Assembly (NCBI GenBank): GCA_003003615.1
Contig: PVWD01000008.1
Coordinates: 1-56,000, forward strand
Direction of reading: 5' to 3'
Source of the DNA: a filamentous cyanobacterium CCP2
GTDB taxonomy: Bacteria; Cyanobacteriota; Cyanobacteriia; Elainellales; Elainellaceae
DNA length: 56,000 bases
Shown piece by piece: positions 27,700 to 37,010 of this stretch. Position 1 is the first letter of the stretch, and each line of letters opens with the position of its first letter. Position numbers and translations under genes: made by a program. The notes beneath the pieces are model-generated. The model was not told where the DNA came from. It was given only the letters and a program-made list of their open reading frames with translations, and did no database searches.

Positions 27700-29072
27700 C
27701 CATTTACCTGAGGATTATGAGCCGCAAAAAACTGTTGATAAAGCTTGCAAAGGGGTTTAGCATGGCAAACATCATCAAATTTTATCAGCCCCAAACTTTC
27801 TAATTTATAGGCGATCGCCAGATCCAAACACACTCCTGCATCTGACTGCAAAACTTGCTGAAAAGCCTCGGCTAATTCTGCTCCATCTCGCAACTTGACC
27901 AGGCATTGATTCAAGTGACTGGCATAGATCCCAGCAGGGGTAGACGCTTTCTGCAGCAGATTTTCCAGAGTAAATTGACCACTCCAAAGATGATAAAGTG
28001 CTAACTGGGTTAAGTAAGGATGCCCACCGACCAACTCCATCAAAGAGGGTGCAACGTCCTTGGAAAGACGATAAACCTGAGCGAGAACCTGAACCTCCTC
28101 CGTGCTTAAGAGCGGTAAATTGATCGGCAACCCCACATTAAACGGAGATTGATTCAGGTTTAGAGGCACATAAATTTCAGTGGAATATTTAAGTATAAAG
28201 CGGAGTTTTTGGAGTGTTGTATCACTCTTTGCTTCTTCGTACCAGGAGCGCAGCAAGGGTAAAAATTCACGGAAAATTTCAGGATATTCAAAGACGCGAT
28301 CGATTTCCTTAAACAACAAAACAATTGGAACGTGAACTTCTTTTAATAGAACCTGTTGTAGATAAACTGTACTACTGACCTTACTACCTGCTTCTGTATC
28401 CCAGTAATCATCCAACGTAGGAGAAAGATTAAGCTGATAGCTCAAGATAGTACAAAGCCAACGGAGAAAGCGATCGATGCTGGAAAAGACCGTCTCATCG
28501 GCTCGTTTCAGATCAACCTGGAGGATGTGGTAGCCAAGCGATGTGGCATGATGGAGCAACCGCAGCGTAAACGAACTTTTTCCCATTTTTCGGGGGGCTT
28601 TAACCCGGATCAAGCCACCGGCTTGGCTAATCTCAGCCCTTGCTCGTGCTTGTAATACGGATTGTTCAATGTAGTAAGGAGAATCCAGGGGAACAGGCCC
28701 ACCGGGAAATTCAGGCGATTGATTCTGCTTTGACTCGATCACCCTCGGTTCATCGCTTGCATCAACCAGCTTAATCAGGCTTTCCTGGTGATTGGCTGAA
28801 TTGTAATCCTGAGGCTCAAGTTCAAGCCCCAATGACTGAAAAATAGTCTTGATCGATCGCTCATCTACGCCTGTTTGTTGCTCAAATATCTTTTTAATCG
28901 TCGCTGAGTGCAACCCTTGCGGATCAACTAATTGAGTTTGGCGAGCCAGAACTGCCAGCGTGAATTTGTAGCCTTTTTGGGATTCCAATTCTGACAATTG
29001 CACCTGTAGCTTGTGTCGCCCAGCCTCGCTTAGAATATACCCGCGATGCCGTTTGAGTTGTCGCGCTTCCAT
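27696..29072 (-). CDS. AAA-like ATPase with N-terminal vWA-MoxR-associated HTH-type domain
   Basis: A 458-aa protein. Residues 1-88 ([20 protein letters not shown] ... TIKKIF) match the helical N-terminal domain that cyanobacteria attach to AAA-like and conflict NTPases. The AAA-like domain follows, with a P-loop in [16 protein letters not shown] and a second conserved segment [15 protein letters not shown]. No WD40 repeats. It is the first gene of a two-gene operon with the WD40 protein. The two ATPase domains are homologous and may assemble together. Exact function unknown. Confidence 0.75.
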   Translation of the reverse strand: MEARQLKRHRGYILSEAGRHKLQVQLSELESQKGYKFTLAVLARQTQLVDPQGLHSATIKKIFEQQTGVDERSIKTIFQSLGLELEPQDYNSANHQESLIKLVDASDEPRVIESKQNQSPEFPGGPVPLDSPYYIEQSVLQARARAEISQAGGLIRVKAPRKMGKSSFTLRLLHHATSLGYHILQVDLKRADETVFSSIDRFLRWLCTILSYQLNLSPTLDDYWDTEAGSKVSSTVYLQQVLLKEVHVPIVLLFKEIDRVFEYPEIFREFLPLLRSWYEEAKSDTTLQKLRFILKYSTEIYVPLNLNQSPFNVGLPINLPLLSTEEVQVLAQVYRLSKDVAPSLMELVGGHPYLTQLALYHLWSGQFTLENLLQKASTPAGIYASHLNQCLVKLRDGAELAEAFQQVLQSDAGVCLDLAIAYKLESLGLIKFDDVCHAKPLCKLYQQFFAAHNPQVNG

Positions 29073-29337
29073 ATTTTCTAAAGCCTTTTTGATTGCAATG
29101 CAGCATTGTTATGAAAAAGGTGAATACACCAACATGTGGTACGGATAATACATGAAATATTAATAGCGTATCTACCTTTTGGCTGATTGCAAATCTAAAC
29201 TCGCGAAAAATGAAGCTTGCTTCTCTAAACAGGAGGATACAGGCAAGCGTATAGAGACTACCGTATGGTTTCTATTTGGTTTCTATTTATATAGAGCAGA
29301 GAATAATCAGGCAATTTGATTGTGGAAAGAATAATCT

Positions 29338-29421
29338 TAACGTCAGTTCGGGATAAGAAAGGGGCAAACCCTAACCTGAGTTTGGGATAAGCTGAAAAGC
29401 CCTTAACCCGAATTGACGTTA
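29338..29421. repeat. MITE-like element with 20-bp terminal inverted repeats
   Basis: The left arm TAACGTCAGTTCGGGATAAG (29338-29357) and right arm (29402-29421) are inverted copies with two mismatches. A third, direct copy of the left arm sits inside at 29372-29391, with three mismatches. The 84-bp unit has no coding capacity. It ends 6 bases beyond the stop codon of the porin gene and could fold to terminate its transcript. Confidence 0.7.
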
Positions 29422-29426
29422 CTTAG

Positions 29427-31442
29427 TTAGAACTGGAATGTTGTTCGTAATGTGGCAATAAAAGCATCCCCATTGGCATTATCCTGATTTGGAGCGGTCA
29501 ACCAAATTACTCCAGGGGTGATGGAAATGTAGTTATTAATGCGGTGGCGATAGAAGGCTTCTATATGAAAAGGAATGTCCGTCTCGAAGTCATCCGGATC
29601 GCCCCCTTCAAATCGAGTTAAGTAAGGCTCTGCCCCAAACACCAATCCCAGTAAGTTGCCTTCTTGCCCTAAATCTGGGAAAGCAAGCGTCAAGGCATAG
29701 TTGAGGATCTGTCCGTCTCCCTGTTCAATCAAGCGGGCATAAGTGGCACCAAACCAACCGCTAATGGCAAAGCTGGGGCTAGGTTGAAAGGATGCTTGAA
29801 CGCCGTAAGAATTTGTGACTACAGAAGGAAATTCAAACAAGCGCTGTGCTGAAAGACGAGTTTGACCTGCCAATGTGTTTGCCACTGCGGTTCCTGACAC
29901 AGCCAAAGTATTGTAGTTGAAGCCAAAGCGTCCGCCTGGGAAATAAGCATGGATGTAAGTGCCCGCAATACTAAATGACTCAGCCGGAGTCCAGGTGATT
30001 TGTCCGATTGTGGAATATCCACCATTGAACAAACCACCTCCGGGACTTGGATTACCGATGTTTAACCCGTCTGCCAAATAACCTGCCGAAAACCTGAGCT
30101 GCCTACCCAAGAAGTAATTTAAGCCAATACCACCGCCTGCTCCCAGGGTATAGATAGCATTACGCTCCCCAAACACTGAAATCGCACCGTTACCAGCATC
30201 GTTATCGTCCAGGTAAGGATTGACCGTAGGAGCAATTGCATTTAAGGGCAGAAAGCCACCGGGGGCAACTGTCACCGCTAATTGTTCTCCAATTGGGAAA
30301 GTGTAGGCAATTACAGCGGGTAAGAAATTGTTGTTCGTATTAGCACCAAACTGAGAAGATAGCGTACCTTCCGCAGTGGGAATCTCAACACCGCCGACTC
30401 TGTTTCCAGGCAGGTCAAACCCAACATCAATCGAGGGAACATTTCCTGTAAATAAACTGAGAGTGAGAAAATCTCGTCCTGTAAAGCTCGTTAAAAAATT
30501 GAGATTGGTGCGGTATTGCCCAACCGTCACGGTTTCATCACCGCTGTCTCCAAATACGTCGGCGATTGCAAAAATTACGTTCCCTGAAATCTTAGTGGTG
30601 GTGGAAAACTGATTGGCTTCTAGCTCGGCGGTGCGTGCTTCTAGTGCATCTACTCTGCCGTGCAATGAAGCTAACTCCGCCGCAAATTCCTCTTGCAAAC
30701 GTTGCAAAGTTGCCAAATCTTCTTGGGTTGCTAAATCAGCCGTACTGGCGGCAAGCAATTCACTGATGCGATCGAGACAAGCATTCAACCCCGCCGCAAA
30801 CTCATAGCGAGTCAAGGCACTTTGTCCACGATAGGTGCCATCGGGATAGCCCACAATACAGCCATATCGTTCTACTAAGGATTGCAATGCCTGAAACGCC
30901 CAATCTGTAGGTTGCACATCCGAGAGTTGCGTGACAGATGTGACTTGCTCTACGGAATTTAAATCAATTTGCTCCAGAGAATCAGCCAGCTCAGCATCAC
31001 TGGTATCTGACGTGGCTGTACTTGATTCAGTGGGTTGTTCCTCAATAGCTTGAACCTCAGTCAGTTGGCTGACAGGCATAACCTGGCTGAACCAGCTTGC
31101 GTCGATCGCCGCATCTCCTGTCTGCGGTGCCAATTCATCGATAAACGAGTCGATCGATGGCAAATATTCAGCTTCACGAATATTTTCTGTATTCTGATTG
31201 ACGATCGGAGTGGGTTCTACGCTTTGATGCTCAATACCGTTATTCTGTACACCGATCGATGCGACTGAACTGATATCCGTAGTTGCTAAAATATCTAAAT
31301 TTTCGACAAAACCTGATTCTAAAAAACGTTCTTCTGATTGCTCTTTTGTATCAACAGTCGAAGGTTCGATCGCATGAACAACGGATAAGTTAAGCAATCC
31401 GATTGCATAGACAAGAGTTGGCACAAACAGGTAAACGCGCAT
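29427..31442 (-). CDS. Outer-membrane porin with SLH domain (iron-uptake porin / OprB family)
   Basis: A 671-aa cyanobacterial porin. It has a signal peptide (MRVYLFVPTLVYAIGLLNLS). A variable region follows, then an SLH domain near residues 185-235 (DWAFQALQSLVERYGCIVGY, with YPDGTYRG). A coiled coil of about 50 residues (LATQEDLATLQRLQEEFAAE) leads to an OprB-type barrel to the C-terminal Phe (TFQF). The SLH domain binds peptidoglycan and the barrel passes small solutes; family members are linked to inorganic-ion uptake. The start MRVYLF was preferred over a codon 21 residues earlier because it opens directly into the signal peptide. A candidate Pho box lies about 250 bp upstream. Confidence 0.85.
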   Translation of the reverse strand: MRVYLFVPTLVYAIGLLNLSVVHAIEPSTVDTKEQSEERFLESGFVENLDILATTDISSVASIGVQNNGIEHQSVEPTPIVNQNTENIREAEYLPSIDSFIDELAPQTGDAAIDASWFSQVMPVSQLTEVQAIEEQPTESSTATSDTSDAELADSLEQIDLNSVEQVTSVTQLSDVQPTDWAFQALQSLVERYGCIVGYPDGTYRGQSALTRYEFAAGLNACLDRISELLAASTADLATQEDLATLQRLQEEFAAELASLHGRVDALEARTAELEANQFSTTTKISGNVIFAIADVFGDSGDETVTVGQYRTNLNFLTSFTGRDFLTLSLFTGNVPSIDVGFDLPGNRVGGVEIPTAEGTLSSQFGANTNNNFLPAVIAYTFPIGEQLAVTVAPGGFLPLNAIAPTVNPYLDDNDAGNGAISVFGERNAIYTLGAGGGIGLNYFLGRQLRFSAGYLADGLNIGNPSPGGGLFNGGYSTIGQITWTPAESFSIAGTYIHAYFPGGRFGFNYNTLAVSGTAVANTLAGQTRLSAQRLFEFPSVVTNSYGVQASFQPSPSFAISGWFGATYARLIEQGDGQILNYALTLAFPDLGQEGNLLGLVFGAEPYLTRFEGGDPDDFETDIPFHIEAFYRHRINNYISITPGVIWLTAPNQDNANGDAFIATLRTTFQF

Positions 31443-31688
31443 CAAAATTGGAGAAACCACAAGCTTCACTCCTTCATTCGCAAATTGTACTGTTGAGGAA
31501 CCCAAGTAAAACGGAAGCGCAGATTCAACTGGATAAATTCAACTGGAATATATGTATTTGAGAGGGCTTAACTTTCGCTTCACAGGGTTACAATGGGTAA
31601 TAGAACGATCGCCTTTGAGTACAAGATTCTAGAGTAAAGCCTGAGAAATTAGGGCGAACTTTTTGGCTCTTGCAGCAGCTTTTGCTTG

Positions 31689-31747
31689 AAGTTAAGCAAA
31701 AGTTAAGCGTGAATCATCTACTTGCTTGAAATTAAGCAAAAGTTAGA
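31689..31747 (-). promoter_or_regulatory. Candidate Pho box (SphR/PhoB-type direct repeats)
   Basis: Read on the minus strand, 31707-31689 is CTTAACTT-TTG-CTTAACTT, two perfect 8-bp units with a 3-bp spacer. A second pair at 31747-31729 reads TCTAACTT-TTG-CTTAATTT. The cyanobacterial Pho box consensus is repeated PyTTAAPyPy(T/A) with 3-bp spacers. It faces the porin gene. An additional plus-strand unit occurs at 31566-31573. Regulation by phosphate is inferred. Confidence 0.5.
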
Positions 31748-31936
31748 CAAGACAAAAATACTACGATCGTCACCTTCTCTTCTAAATCTTTCACCCAAAA
31801 GCCCAATCCCCGGTCATGTAACCCATCCCCCTTTCCTCAAATGTCTAAACAGCGGCTTTACGAATTTCTAAAAGATTGCGCCCAGCCAGGAGAAACCCCA
31901 GCCAAGCGCAATTTAAGAATTTGGATTTGATCAATG

Positions 31937-32085
31937 GGAATAATGTTCTTTACTGGCAATGGCTGAAACCTTTGATTTTACGTTGCCGTTTTCGCTGTCT
32001 CTTAGAACTAAAGTTCTTTGCTAGAGGTAGTATTCATCCAAAGCCTTCTGAAGTTGATGTAAATAAAGTTCTTTACTGTCACACA
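31937..32085 (+). repeat. Three TnsB-site-like direct repeats (candidate Tn7-like transposon end)
   Basis: A motif A(A/C)TAA(A/T)GTTCTTT(A/G)CT occurs three times; its GTTCTTT core lies at 31945, 32013 and 32068. On the complement the last copy reads TGTGTGACAGTAAAGAAC, resembling the Tn7 terminus (TGT, then GACAATAAAG). Three spaced sites in about 140 bp is how a Tn7 left end is built. The polarity places the element body to the left of 32085, away from the tns genes, which is unexplained. Confidence 0.5.
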
Positions 32086-32199
32086 GATATAATTGCTTAT
32101 TGATTAAATTTTAACAAGGCTCATGTGAAAACGCCCCAAACCTACAAGAACCTGGGTACCATCATCAAGAGTGTACTCACACTTCTTGAGGAAGATGAG

Positions 32200-34170
32200 C
32201 TAATCTTGTCTAAAAATAGATTCAAGTTTACCTAGAGCAATATCAATCGCTTCTTGTATTTCCTTTGAACGTGAAACAGCATTTCCAATACCGAAGCCGA
32301 AACCACTTTTTTTAATAAACAATGTTCTAGAGGGAAGGATTCCCGCCTCCTGAAATTGTTTCATTGTCCAGTCAATTCGGCGCATAGCAGCTTCTGCATA
32401 AGTTTCTGTAAATTCGTCGAGGCTCTGCTTCGTTAAGGGCAATTTAGACAAATTATGTTGTATGCGCCCTGATTGCCCCATTTGTCTGCCAATCACGTTT
32501 ACTGTAATGCGTTTAGGACGCGATGGATCATTTCGTAAGCGTTGACCTACATCGCGAACTAAGACCGCCAGTTCACGATCGATTTCTTCCCAGTCTCTTC
32601 GAATCACTTTCTTAGGATTTCTTATTTTGTTCTTCTTGGATGGAAAATTAATATTCAACCAATCTCTATCATTTCCATATATAAAGTCATAAGCTTTTCG
32701 GTATTTTTTCTTGAAGTAGCTTCTGGTTTTGTCTGGATTTTTTGATTTGGCTTCTAAAAGCTCATCCCTATATTTTTTCTGTATATTAGACGCGTTTTCT
32801 TGAGTCAGATCCTGAGCTGAGTAGTCAATAGGTCTTGCTCCTTTTGTACCCTGTCTATATAAATCAAGTTTTAAGTGATAAGCATATTGTTCAAGAGCTT
32901 TTTCCCTCATGCGAAATATCTTAATGATTTCGCAAAGTGTCACATCTGAATTGTTCCAGTATCTAGTGAACTTTTGTTCCCATTGCTCTCCACGTTCTAC
33001 AACTCCAGAATAGCGAAACTTATCTTCTGGCAACTTGTCAGGTCCAAGTCGGTAATAAGAAAAACCACACCCACACTTAAACAAACCTGTTGGTTGAGGT
33101 CTGGGGCGACCATCTTTATATCTGATTAACTGATACTCCTGAATCACAGGTAGGTTGAAGAATTTACAGGCGTGATTTAAGCAAGGCCAGGGTCCATCAC
33201 CAAAGGGTTTAATTTCAAGAGGCAAACTAAAAAAATCTTTGGCCGAATAACCTAGAAATCTTATCAAGAGCAAATGATAAAGTGGATTAAGTGATTTTTG
33301 CGAAGTTCCAATTTGTAATATTCGATCAAGCCAACTCTCAAGAATTCCCTCTCTTATTTCACAACCAAGTTGCTGAAGTAGCTCCCTTCCATAAAACTTT
33401 TCAAAGCAGTTTACCAATTCAGTCATATTTCTTATTCTACGCCCACTTGATATTGCAAATCCTTTCTCAGCAAGTAATCTACGATAATTTTGGGATAAGA
33501 AATTTAATCCAGGAGCTAAATTTTCCTGATTTAATAGCCAAGAAATATCCTGTGCAATATTGAGTAGGATAATATGCTTGCGGTTTGATAAATCTATAGG
33601 TCGCGCCGGTACAATTTGTATTTCATTTTCAGCTACAAAATAATAAGATGGCCTACCCCCATTTCTAGGATTAATATGGCTTCTCTCCAGAAGAACTTGA
33701 TGTGTAGAACATACTTCCGCTCCTGGGCATTGATGTGGACGATGCCAGTAAGTCTCGTTAAATTCTTTTCTATCATTTTCTACACAGAGTGGGCAAAACT
33801 TCAAATTTTCCTGTCGTTGATTTACTAATATCCCTAATCGACCATAGATTTTCATGCCGTTACGATGGGTCATATCATTACGCGCAAGAGCAATTTGTTC
33901 ATGTCTAGAGAAAGGAACATATATGGGTAGCAGCGTTCCTCCGTTAATGAGCTGATTGACTGTAAATGGGTGTCCAGAGGGTAAAGTACTGACAAAATTC
34001 TCAAGATGACTAGGAAAATCAACAACTGCCCTGGTAGATGCACCAAACAGACTTTGTGATAAGTCATTATCAGCTGGATAACGTAATACTTCTTGATAAC
34101 GTCCAAACAGACTATAAAGCAATTCGTCAGGATAGCGGTTTAAACAAAACCCAAGAGTATGTTTTGTCAT
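32200..34170 (-). CDS. tnsD: TnsD/TniQ-family target-selection protein
   Basis: A 656-aa TniQ-family protein, long enough to be a TnsD-type DNA-binding target selector rather than the short TniQ of CRISPR-guided elements. The N-terminal TniQ region opens with NRYPDELLYSLFGRYQ. It carries a zinc ribbon with C126-x2-C129 (FCPLC), an intervening YWHR, and C154-x2-H157 (VCSTH). A second Cys cluster appears near residues 325-375 (CLNHAC, KCGCGF). The long basic C-terminal half probably reads the attachment site. It is last in the minus-strand tns operon, 53 bases after tnsC. The target site is not identifiable here. Confidence 0.85.
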   Translation of the reverse strand: MTKHTLGFCLNRYPDELLYSLFGRYQEVLRYPADNDLSQSLFGASTRAVVDFPSHLENFVSTLPSGHPFTVNQLINGGTLLPIYVPFSRHEQIALARNDMTHRNGMKIYGRLGILVNQRQENLKFCPLCVENDRKEFNETYWHRPHQCPGAEVCSTHQVLLERSHINPRNGGRPSYYFVAENEIQIVPARPIDLSNRKHIILLNIAQDISWLLNQENLAPGLNFLSQNYRRLLAEKGFAISSGRRIRNMTELVNCFEKFYGRELLQQLGCEIREGILESWLDRILQIGTSQKSLNPLYHLLLIRFLGYSAKDFFSLPLEIKPFGDGPWPCLNHACKFFNLPVIQEYQLIRYKDGRPRPQPTGLFKCGCGFSYYRLGPDKLPEDKFRYSGVVERGEQWEQKFTRYWNNSDVTLCEIIKIFRMREKALEQYAYHLKLDLYRQGTKGARPIDYSAQDLTQENASNIQKKYRDELLEAKSKNPDKTRSYFKKKYRKAYDFIYGNDRDWLNINFPSKKNKIRNPKKVIRRDWEEIDRELAVLVRDVGQRLRNDPSRPKRITVNVIGRQMGQSGRIQHNLSKLPLTKQSLDEFTETYAEAAMRRIDWTMKQFQEAGILPSRTLFIKKSGFGFGIGNAVSRSKEIQEAIDIALGKLESIFRQD

Positions 34171-34223
34171 TTATTATGATTTAGAGGAACTTTTGATTAT
34201 GTGTGATTGCAAATGCTACAAAC

Positions 34224-35804
34224 CTAAACAGGCGATCGCATATAACCTGCCTCTACAAGAGATTTGTGGTAAGGGATTGAACCATCTTTAGCCTGGAATA
34301 ACGCAATTTCCAAAAGGCTTTTTCCTGTAAAATCCACACTGAATGTTTGAGTTTCAGACTCCGCTACTTGCGAGGAAGTAGAGCCTCCTTCTGCTCCTTC
34401 TTGCATTTCATCACCGGAATTCTGTTCGAGCTGTGTCGTATCCTCTTCCGAATCGCTCTGCTCCTGCTCAGCTTGAGTTTCTGGCGACGCAACGTTGATA
34501 TTTTGATCCATCAATTTCCTGTGAATTTTCTTGATGAATGATTCTTTATCTATGAAGATATCCTCATAGTCCTCAAGAGCGTCCCAATCTTTTGCTCTAA
34601 GAGCCTTGAGCATTGGACCTGGTAGATTCAAATCGTCTTTTGCTGCCGATCGGATTATTCCAACTGTAATTTTCTCAACCCCGGAGACGATCGCTCGAAT
34701 CTGAGCAAGCATGTAGATCTTGACAGCGAAATCTATAATGCCAAAGCTCTCTTCGTGAAGCGCATTTTTTAGCTTCCGAGTTAAGGGAGAGACCTGTGTA
34801 GTATACTGATATTTCCAAATGGACTCTACAAACAAATCCCAGCACTCATCCAAATCCATTGGCTCCCAAACAGCGTCCCCTAAGCCAGCACCACGACGCG
34901 TCTGATGCATCTTCCTACTCAAAATTGATTTTGCTCTAGGAGTGCCGACAAGTACTACTGGAATTTGCATTCTATTTCTCAGTTCAACAAAGAAATCCAG
35001 CATTTCTTCATGACCGCCACTTCTTAACTTACTTAAGAATTGAATTTCATCGACTACTAATACGCCAATGCAATGTATAGCAGCTATACGAGCCATATCT
35101 GGAACCATGTCCCTAGCTGCTCGTTTATCTTTGCAGTAACGGGAATAGTAGTCTGTTCCCAATAGACTATCAATCGCTTTAAAGAAACTGAGAACAAGAC
35201 CCTTAATTGAACCATCGTAAGGGCAATCAAGTTTGAGCCATACAATTTGTTTAAAGATGAAATCTTTACCCTTGTAATGAGTGTGGCAGATTACTTGCGG
35301 AAACCAAAGTAGAATTTCCTCAATAGTGCTTGTTTTCCCCATACCAGGTGTACCTAGAAATGTGAATCCCGCAAGTTTAGAGCGCCGAGATTTTTCTTTA
35401 AAGGGTTCACCGCGACGTAAGGCTTCCACCTTAGAATTTACATCTCGAAAGTGTTTTGGAGAGAGAGGATTACGATGTCTCAATCCTCCACGAATGAGTC
35501 GCTCAAATTTAGAGAAAATATCTGTATGGATATGCCAAGGCTTAAAAATGTCAAATAACGAGAGCGTTAAATGAATACGGTCGTGAGGTGGTAGATTTCG
35601 TTCCTCCTCGTCATAATCAGGTGAGCAAATCAAAGCCATTCCTTGCTCTTCCTCTGACAAGGTAGGAGGAAGAGGTTCAATCAGTGGATTGTCTCGATAA
35701 ATAGAAACAGTTTGCTCATTGTACACAGCATCAATAACATCCCCCATTAGAAGAGCAGAAGGTTCCTTACTCACTGATTCCTGGACAACTGATTTTTTCT
35801 TCAT
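34224..35804 (-). CDS. tnsC: TnsC-type AAA+ transposition regulator
   Basis: A 526-aa AAA+ ATPase. Walker A is GTPGMGKT (151-158), Walker B VLVVDE (248-253), with sensor-like text VVLVGTPRAK near residue 290. In Tn7-like elements TnsC assembles on target DNA and bridges the target selector to the TnsAB transposase. The C-terminal 100 residues are acidic and low-complexity (EEDTTQLEQNSGDEMQEGAE) before a conserved final segment. A ribosome binding site (GAGG, 8 bases upstream) supports the start. Longer than many cyanobacterial TnsC/TniB proteins, consistent with a TnsA-containing, TnsD-guided system. Confidence 0.88.
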   Translation of the reverse strand: MKKKSVVQESVSKEPSALLMGDVIDAVYNEQTVSIYRDNPLIEPLPPTLSEEEQGMALICSPDYDEEERNLPPHDRIHLTLSLFDIFKPWHIHTDIFSKFERLIRGGLRHRNPLSPKHFRDVNSKVEALRRGEPFKEKSRRSKLAGFTFLGTPGMGKTSTIEEILLWFPQVICHTHYKGKDFIFKQIVWLKLDCPYDGSIKGLVLSFFKAIDSLLGTDYYSRYCKDKRAARDMVPDMARIAAIHCIGVLVVDEIQFLSKLRSGGHEEMLDFFVELRNRMQIPVVLVGTPRAKSILSRKMHQTRRGAGLGDAVWEPMDLDECWDLFVESIWKYQYTTQVSPLTRKLKNALHEESFGIIDFAVKIYMLAQIRAIVSGVEKITVGIIRSAAKDDLNLPGPMLKALRAKDWDALEDYEDIFIDKESFIKKIHRKLMDQNINVASPETQAEQEQSDSEEDTTQLEQNSGDEMQEGAEGGSTSSQVAESETQTFSVDFTGKSLLEIALFQAKDGSIPYHKSLVEAGYMRSPV

Positions 35805-35916
35805 CTCTTTTGCCTCTTGAATTTCAGAATTTTGTTTTGTGGATGTCTGCCAACATATGACTTCTTGAATTACTAGAAGTACTGGTATTCCTGTCTGGTC
35901 GGAGTTTTTTGGCCCA

Positions 35917-36315
35917 TTAGGTGTCTAAATTCCCTTTTTGTTTTATTGCCTCATGGACAATTTCTTCCACAGCAAGCTTAAATTTGTCATGAGAATGTTG
36001 CGTTCGTTTTTTGATGTCTGCCGTTCGTTCTTTGATGTCCGCCAAATAACTTCTGGCTTCAAACCAACTTTGGCCAAGCATTGGTCTGTACTGAGGAGTC
36101 AGATGGCAAACCTCCTCATCACCATTGGCGGCAATAAGATAAACCACATCTATACACCGAGGATCGTAAGCTAAAGCGCCCTTACTCCTCACACCAACTC
36201 TTGCGCGGGTAAACCATTGCTCATCAATTGCAGTTTTGCAGGTGTAGTACAGACCTTGAAAGGCAATGCCCCTTGAGGTGATAGAAGCTGTAGCTTTTGG
36301 CAGAAGGTTCAGCCG
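35917..36315 (-). pseudogene. C-terminal continuation of the TnsB-like paralogue, beyond an in-frame stop
   Basis: Immediately after the TAA that ends the 226-aa TnsB-like frame, the same reading frame resumes with RLNLLPKATASITSRGI, then LYYTCKTAIDEQWFTRAR and YDPRCIDVVYL. This aligns with the beta-barrel/C-terminal region of the intact TnsB (RLNLLPSAEASVTERGIYF..., YYTCELAIKEEWFVRAR, YDPRDLSNVYL). No frameshift is needed: the two pieces are separated only by one stop codon (36316-36318). Either the gene carries a nonsense mutation, or the stop is read through. Confidence 0.65.
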
Positions 36316-36996
36316 TTACCTTTCGAATGGTGCAGCACGCAGAGAATTGCTGCTACTGCAAAGTCCCCAATTCCATAAGTCGATGGGGACCAAGTCGGTG
36401 TGTTGATCCGTTTGTTCATCTATTAGGTAAGGTTCTAACTTCTGATGATTGTTGTAGTGGAGAATGTATTGAACTAACAGGCGTCGAAATTGTTTGAGAT
36501 CAAGAATTCCATTTAATTGGCGATCACTAGCACCACAAGATCCTAACGAAAGGATGTCGTGACCAAGACTAGCTTCAATCTTTGCATTTTGTGCCGATTG
36601 CCTAGAATTTGGAGATTTGACATGAACACCAAACTCGAGAAGAGAGTTGGAAAACCATTCGGTGGGAGTGAAGCCAAGCAACAAAGACTCACAGATGTGG
36701 TGACAAGGATAATCAGCATCACTGATCTCGATTCCAAGCTTCCTGCAAAACGAGATTTTTTCTGCCAATGCGTTTTCAAATGCCAATAAACATCCTAATT
36801 GGAAACCTTCCTCTAAACTTACATGGGAACCTACAATCATCTGGCTCCATCGATCAAGTACTAAATGAACAGTAGGTTTTCCGAGTATCCGAGAACGATC
36901 AATTGAACTCGCAATCTGGTGGTCGGTAGAAGCACTGGCAACAAACCATTCTGAATTTAGAGCAGGCAAAGATTGATTTGAAAAAATGCCATTCAT
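36316..36996 (-). CDS. TnsB-like protein lacking catalytic aspartates
   Basis: A 226-aa protein homologous to the RNase H-fold core of the adjacent TnsB. Ungapped alignment over the first conserved block puts Ala where TnsB has catalytic D309 (WFVAS against YQIDA) and shares DR-R---GKP-V--V-D-WS-MI-G. The second catalytic Asp (LVGDRGE in TnsB) is replaced by LLGFTPT, while the Glu region (KIEA) is kept. The N-terminal DNA-binding domains of TnsB (about 300 residues) are absent. The gene has its own strong ribosome binding site (AAGGTGA, 5 bases before ATG) 14 bases after the tnsB stop, so it should be translated. It may be a dead accessory subunit or a decaying duplicate. Confidence 0.7.
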   Translation of the reverse strand: MNGIFSNQSLPALNSEWFVASASTDHQIASSIDRSRILGKPTVHLVLDRWSQMIVGSHVSLEEGFQLGCLLAFENALAEKISFCRKLGIEISDADYPCHHICESLLLGFTPTEWFSNSLLEFGVHVKSPNSRQSAQNAKIEASLGHDILSLGSCGASDRQLNGILDLKQFRRLLVQYILHYNNHQKLEPYLIDEQTDQHTDLVPIDLWNWGLCSSSNSLRAAPFER

Positions 36997-37010
36997 AGTT
37001 CACCTTGCAA

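Noticed and set aside
31841-32103. Small plus-strand frames between the porin promoter and tniQ
   Set aside because: Short (29 to 75 codons), with no recognisable features. They overlap the transposon-end-like repeats, which explain the sequence better.
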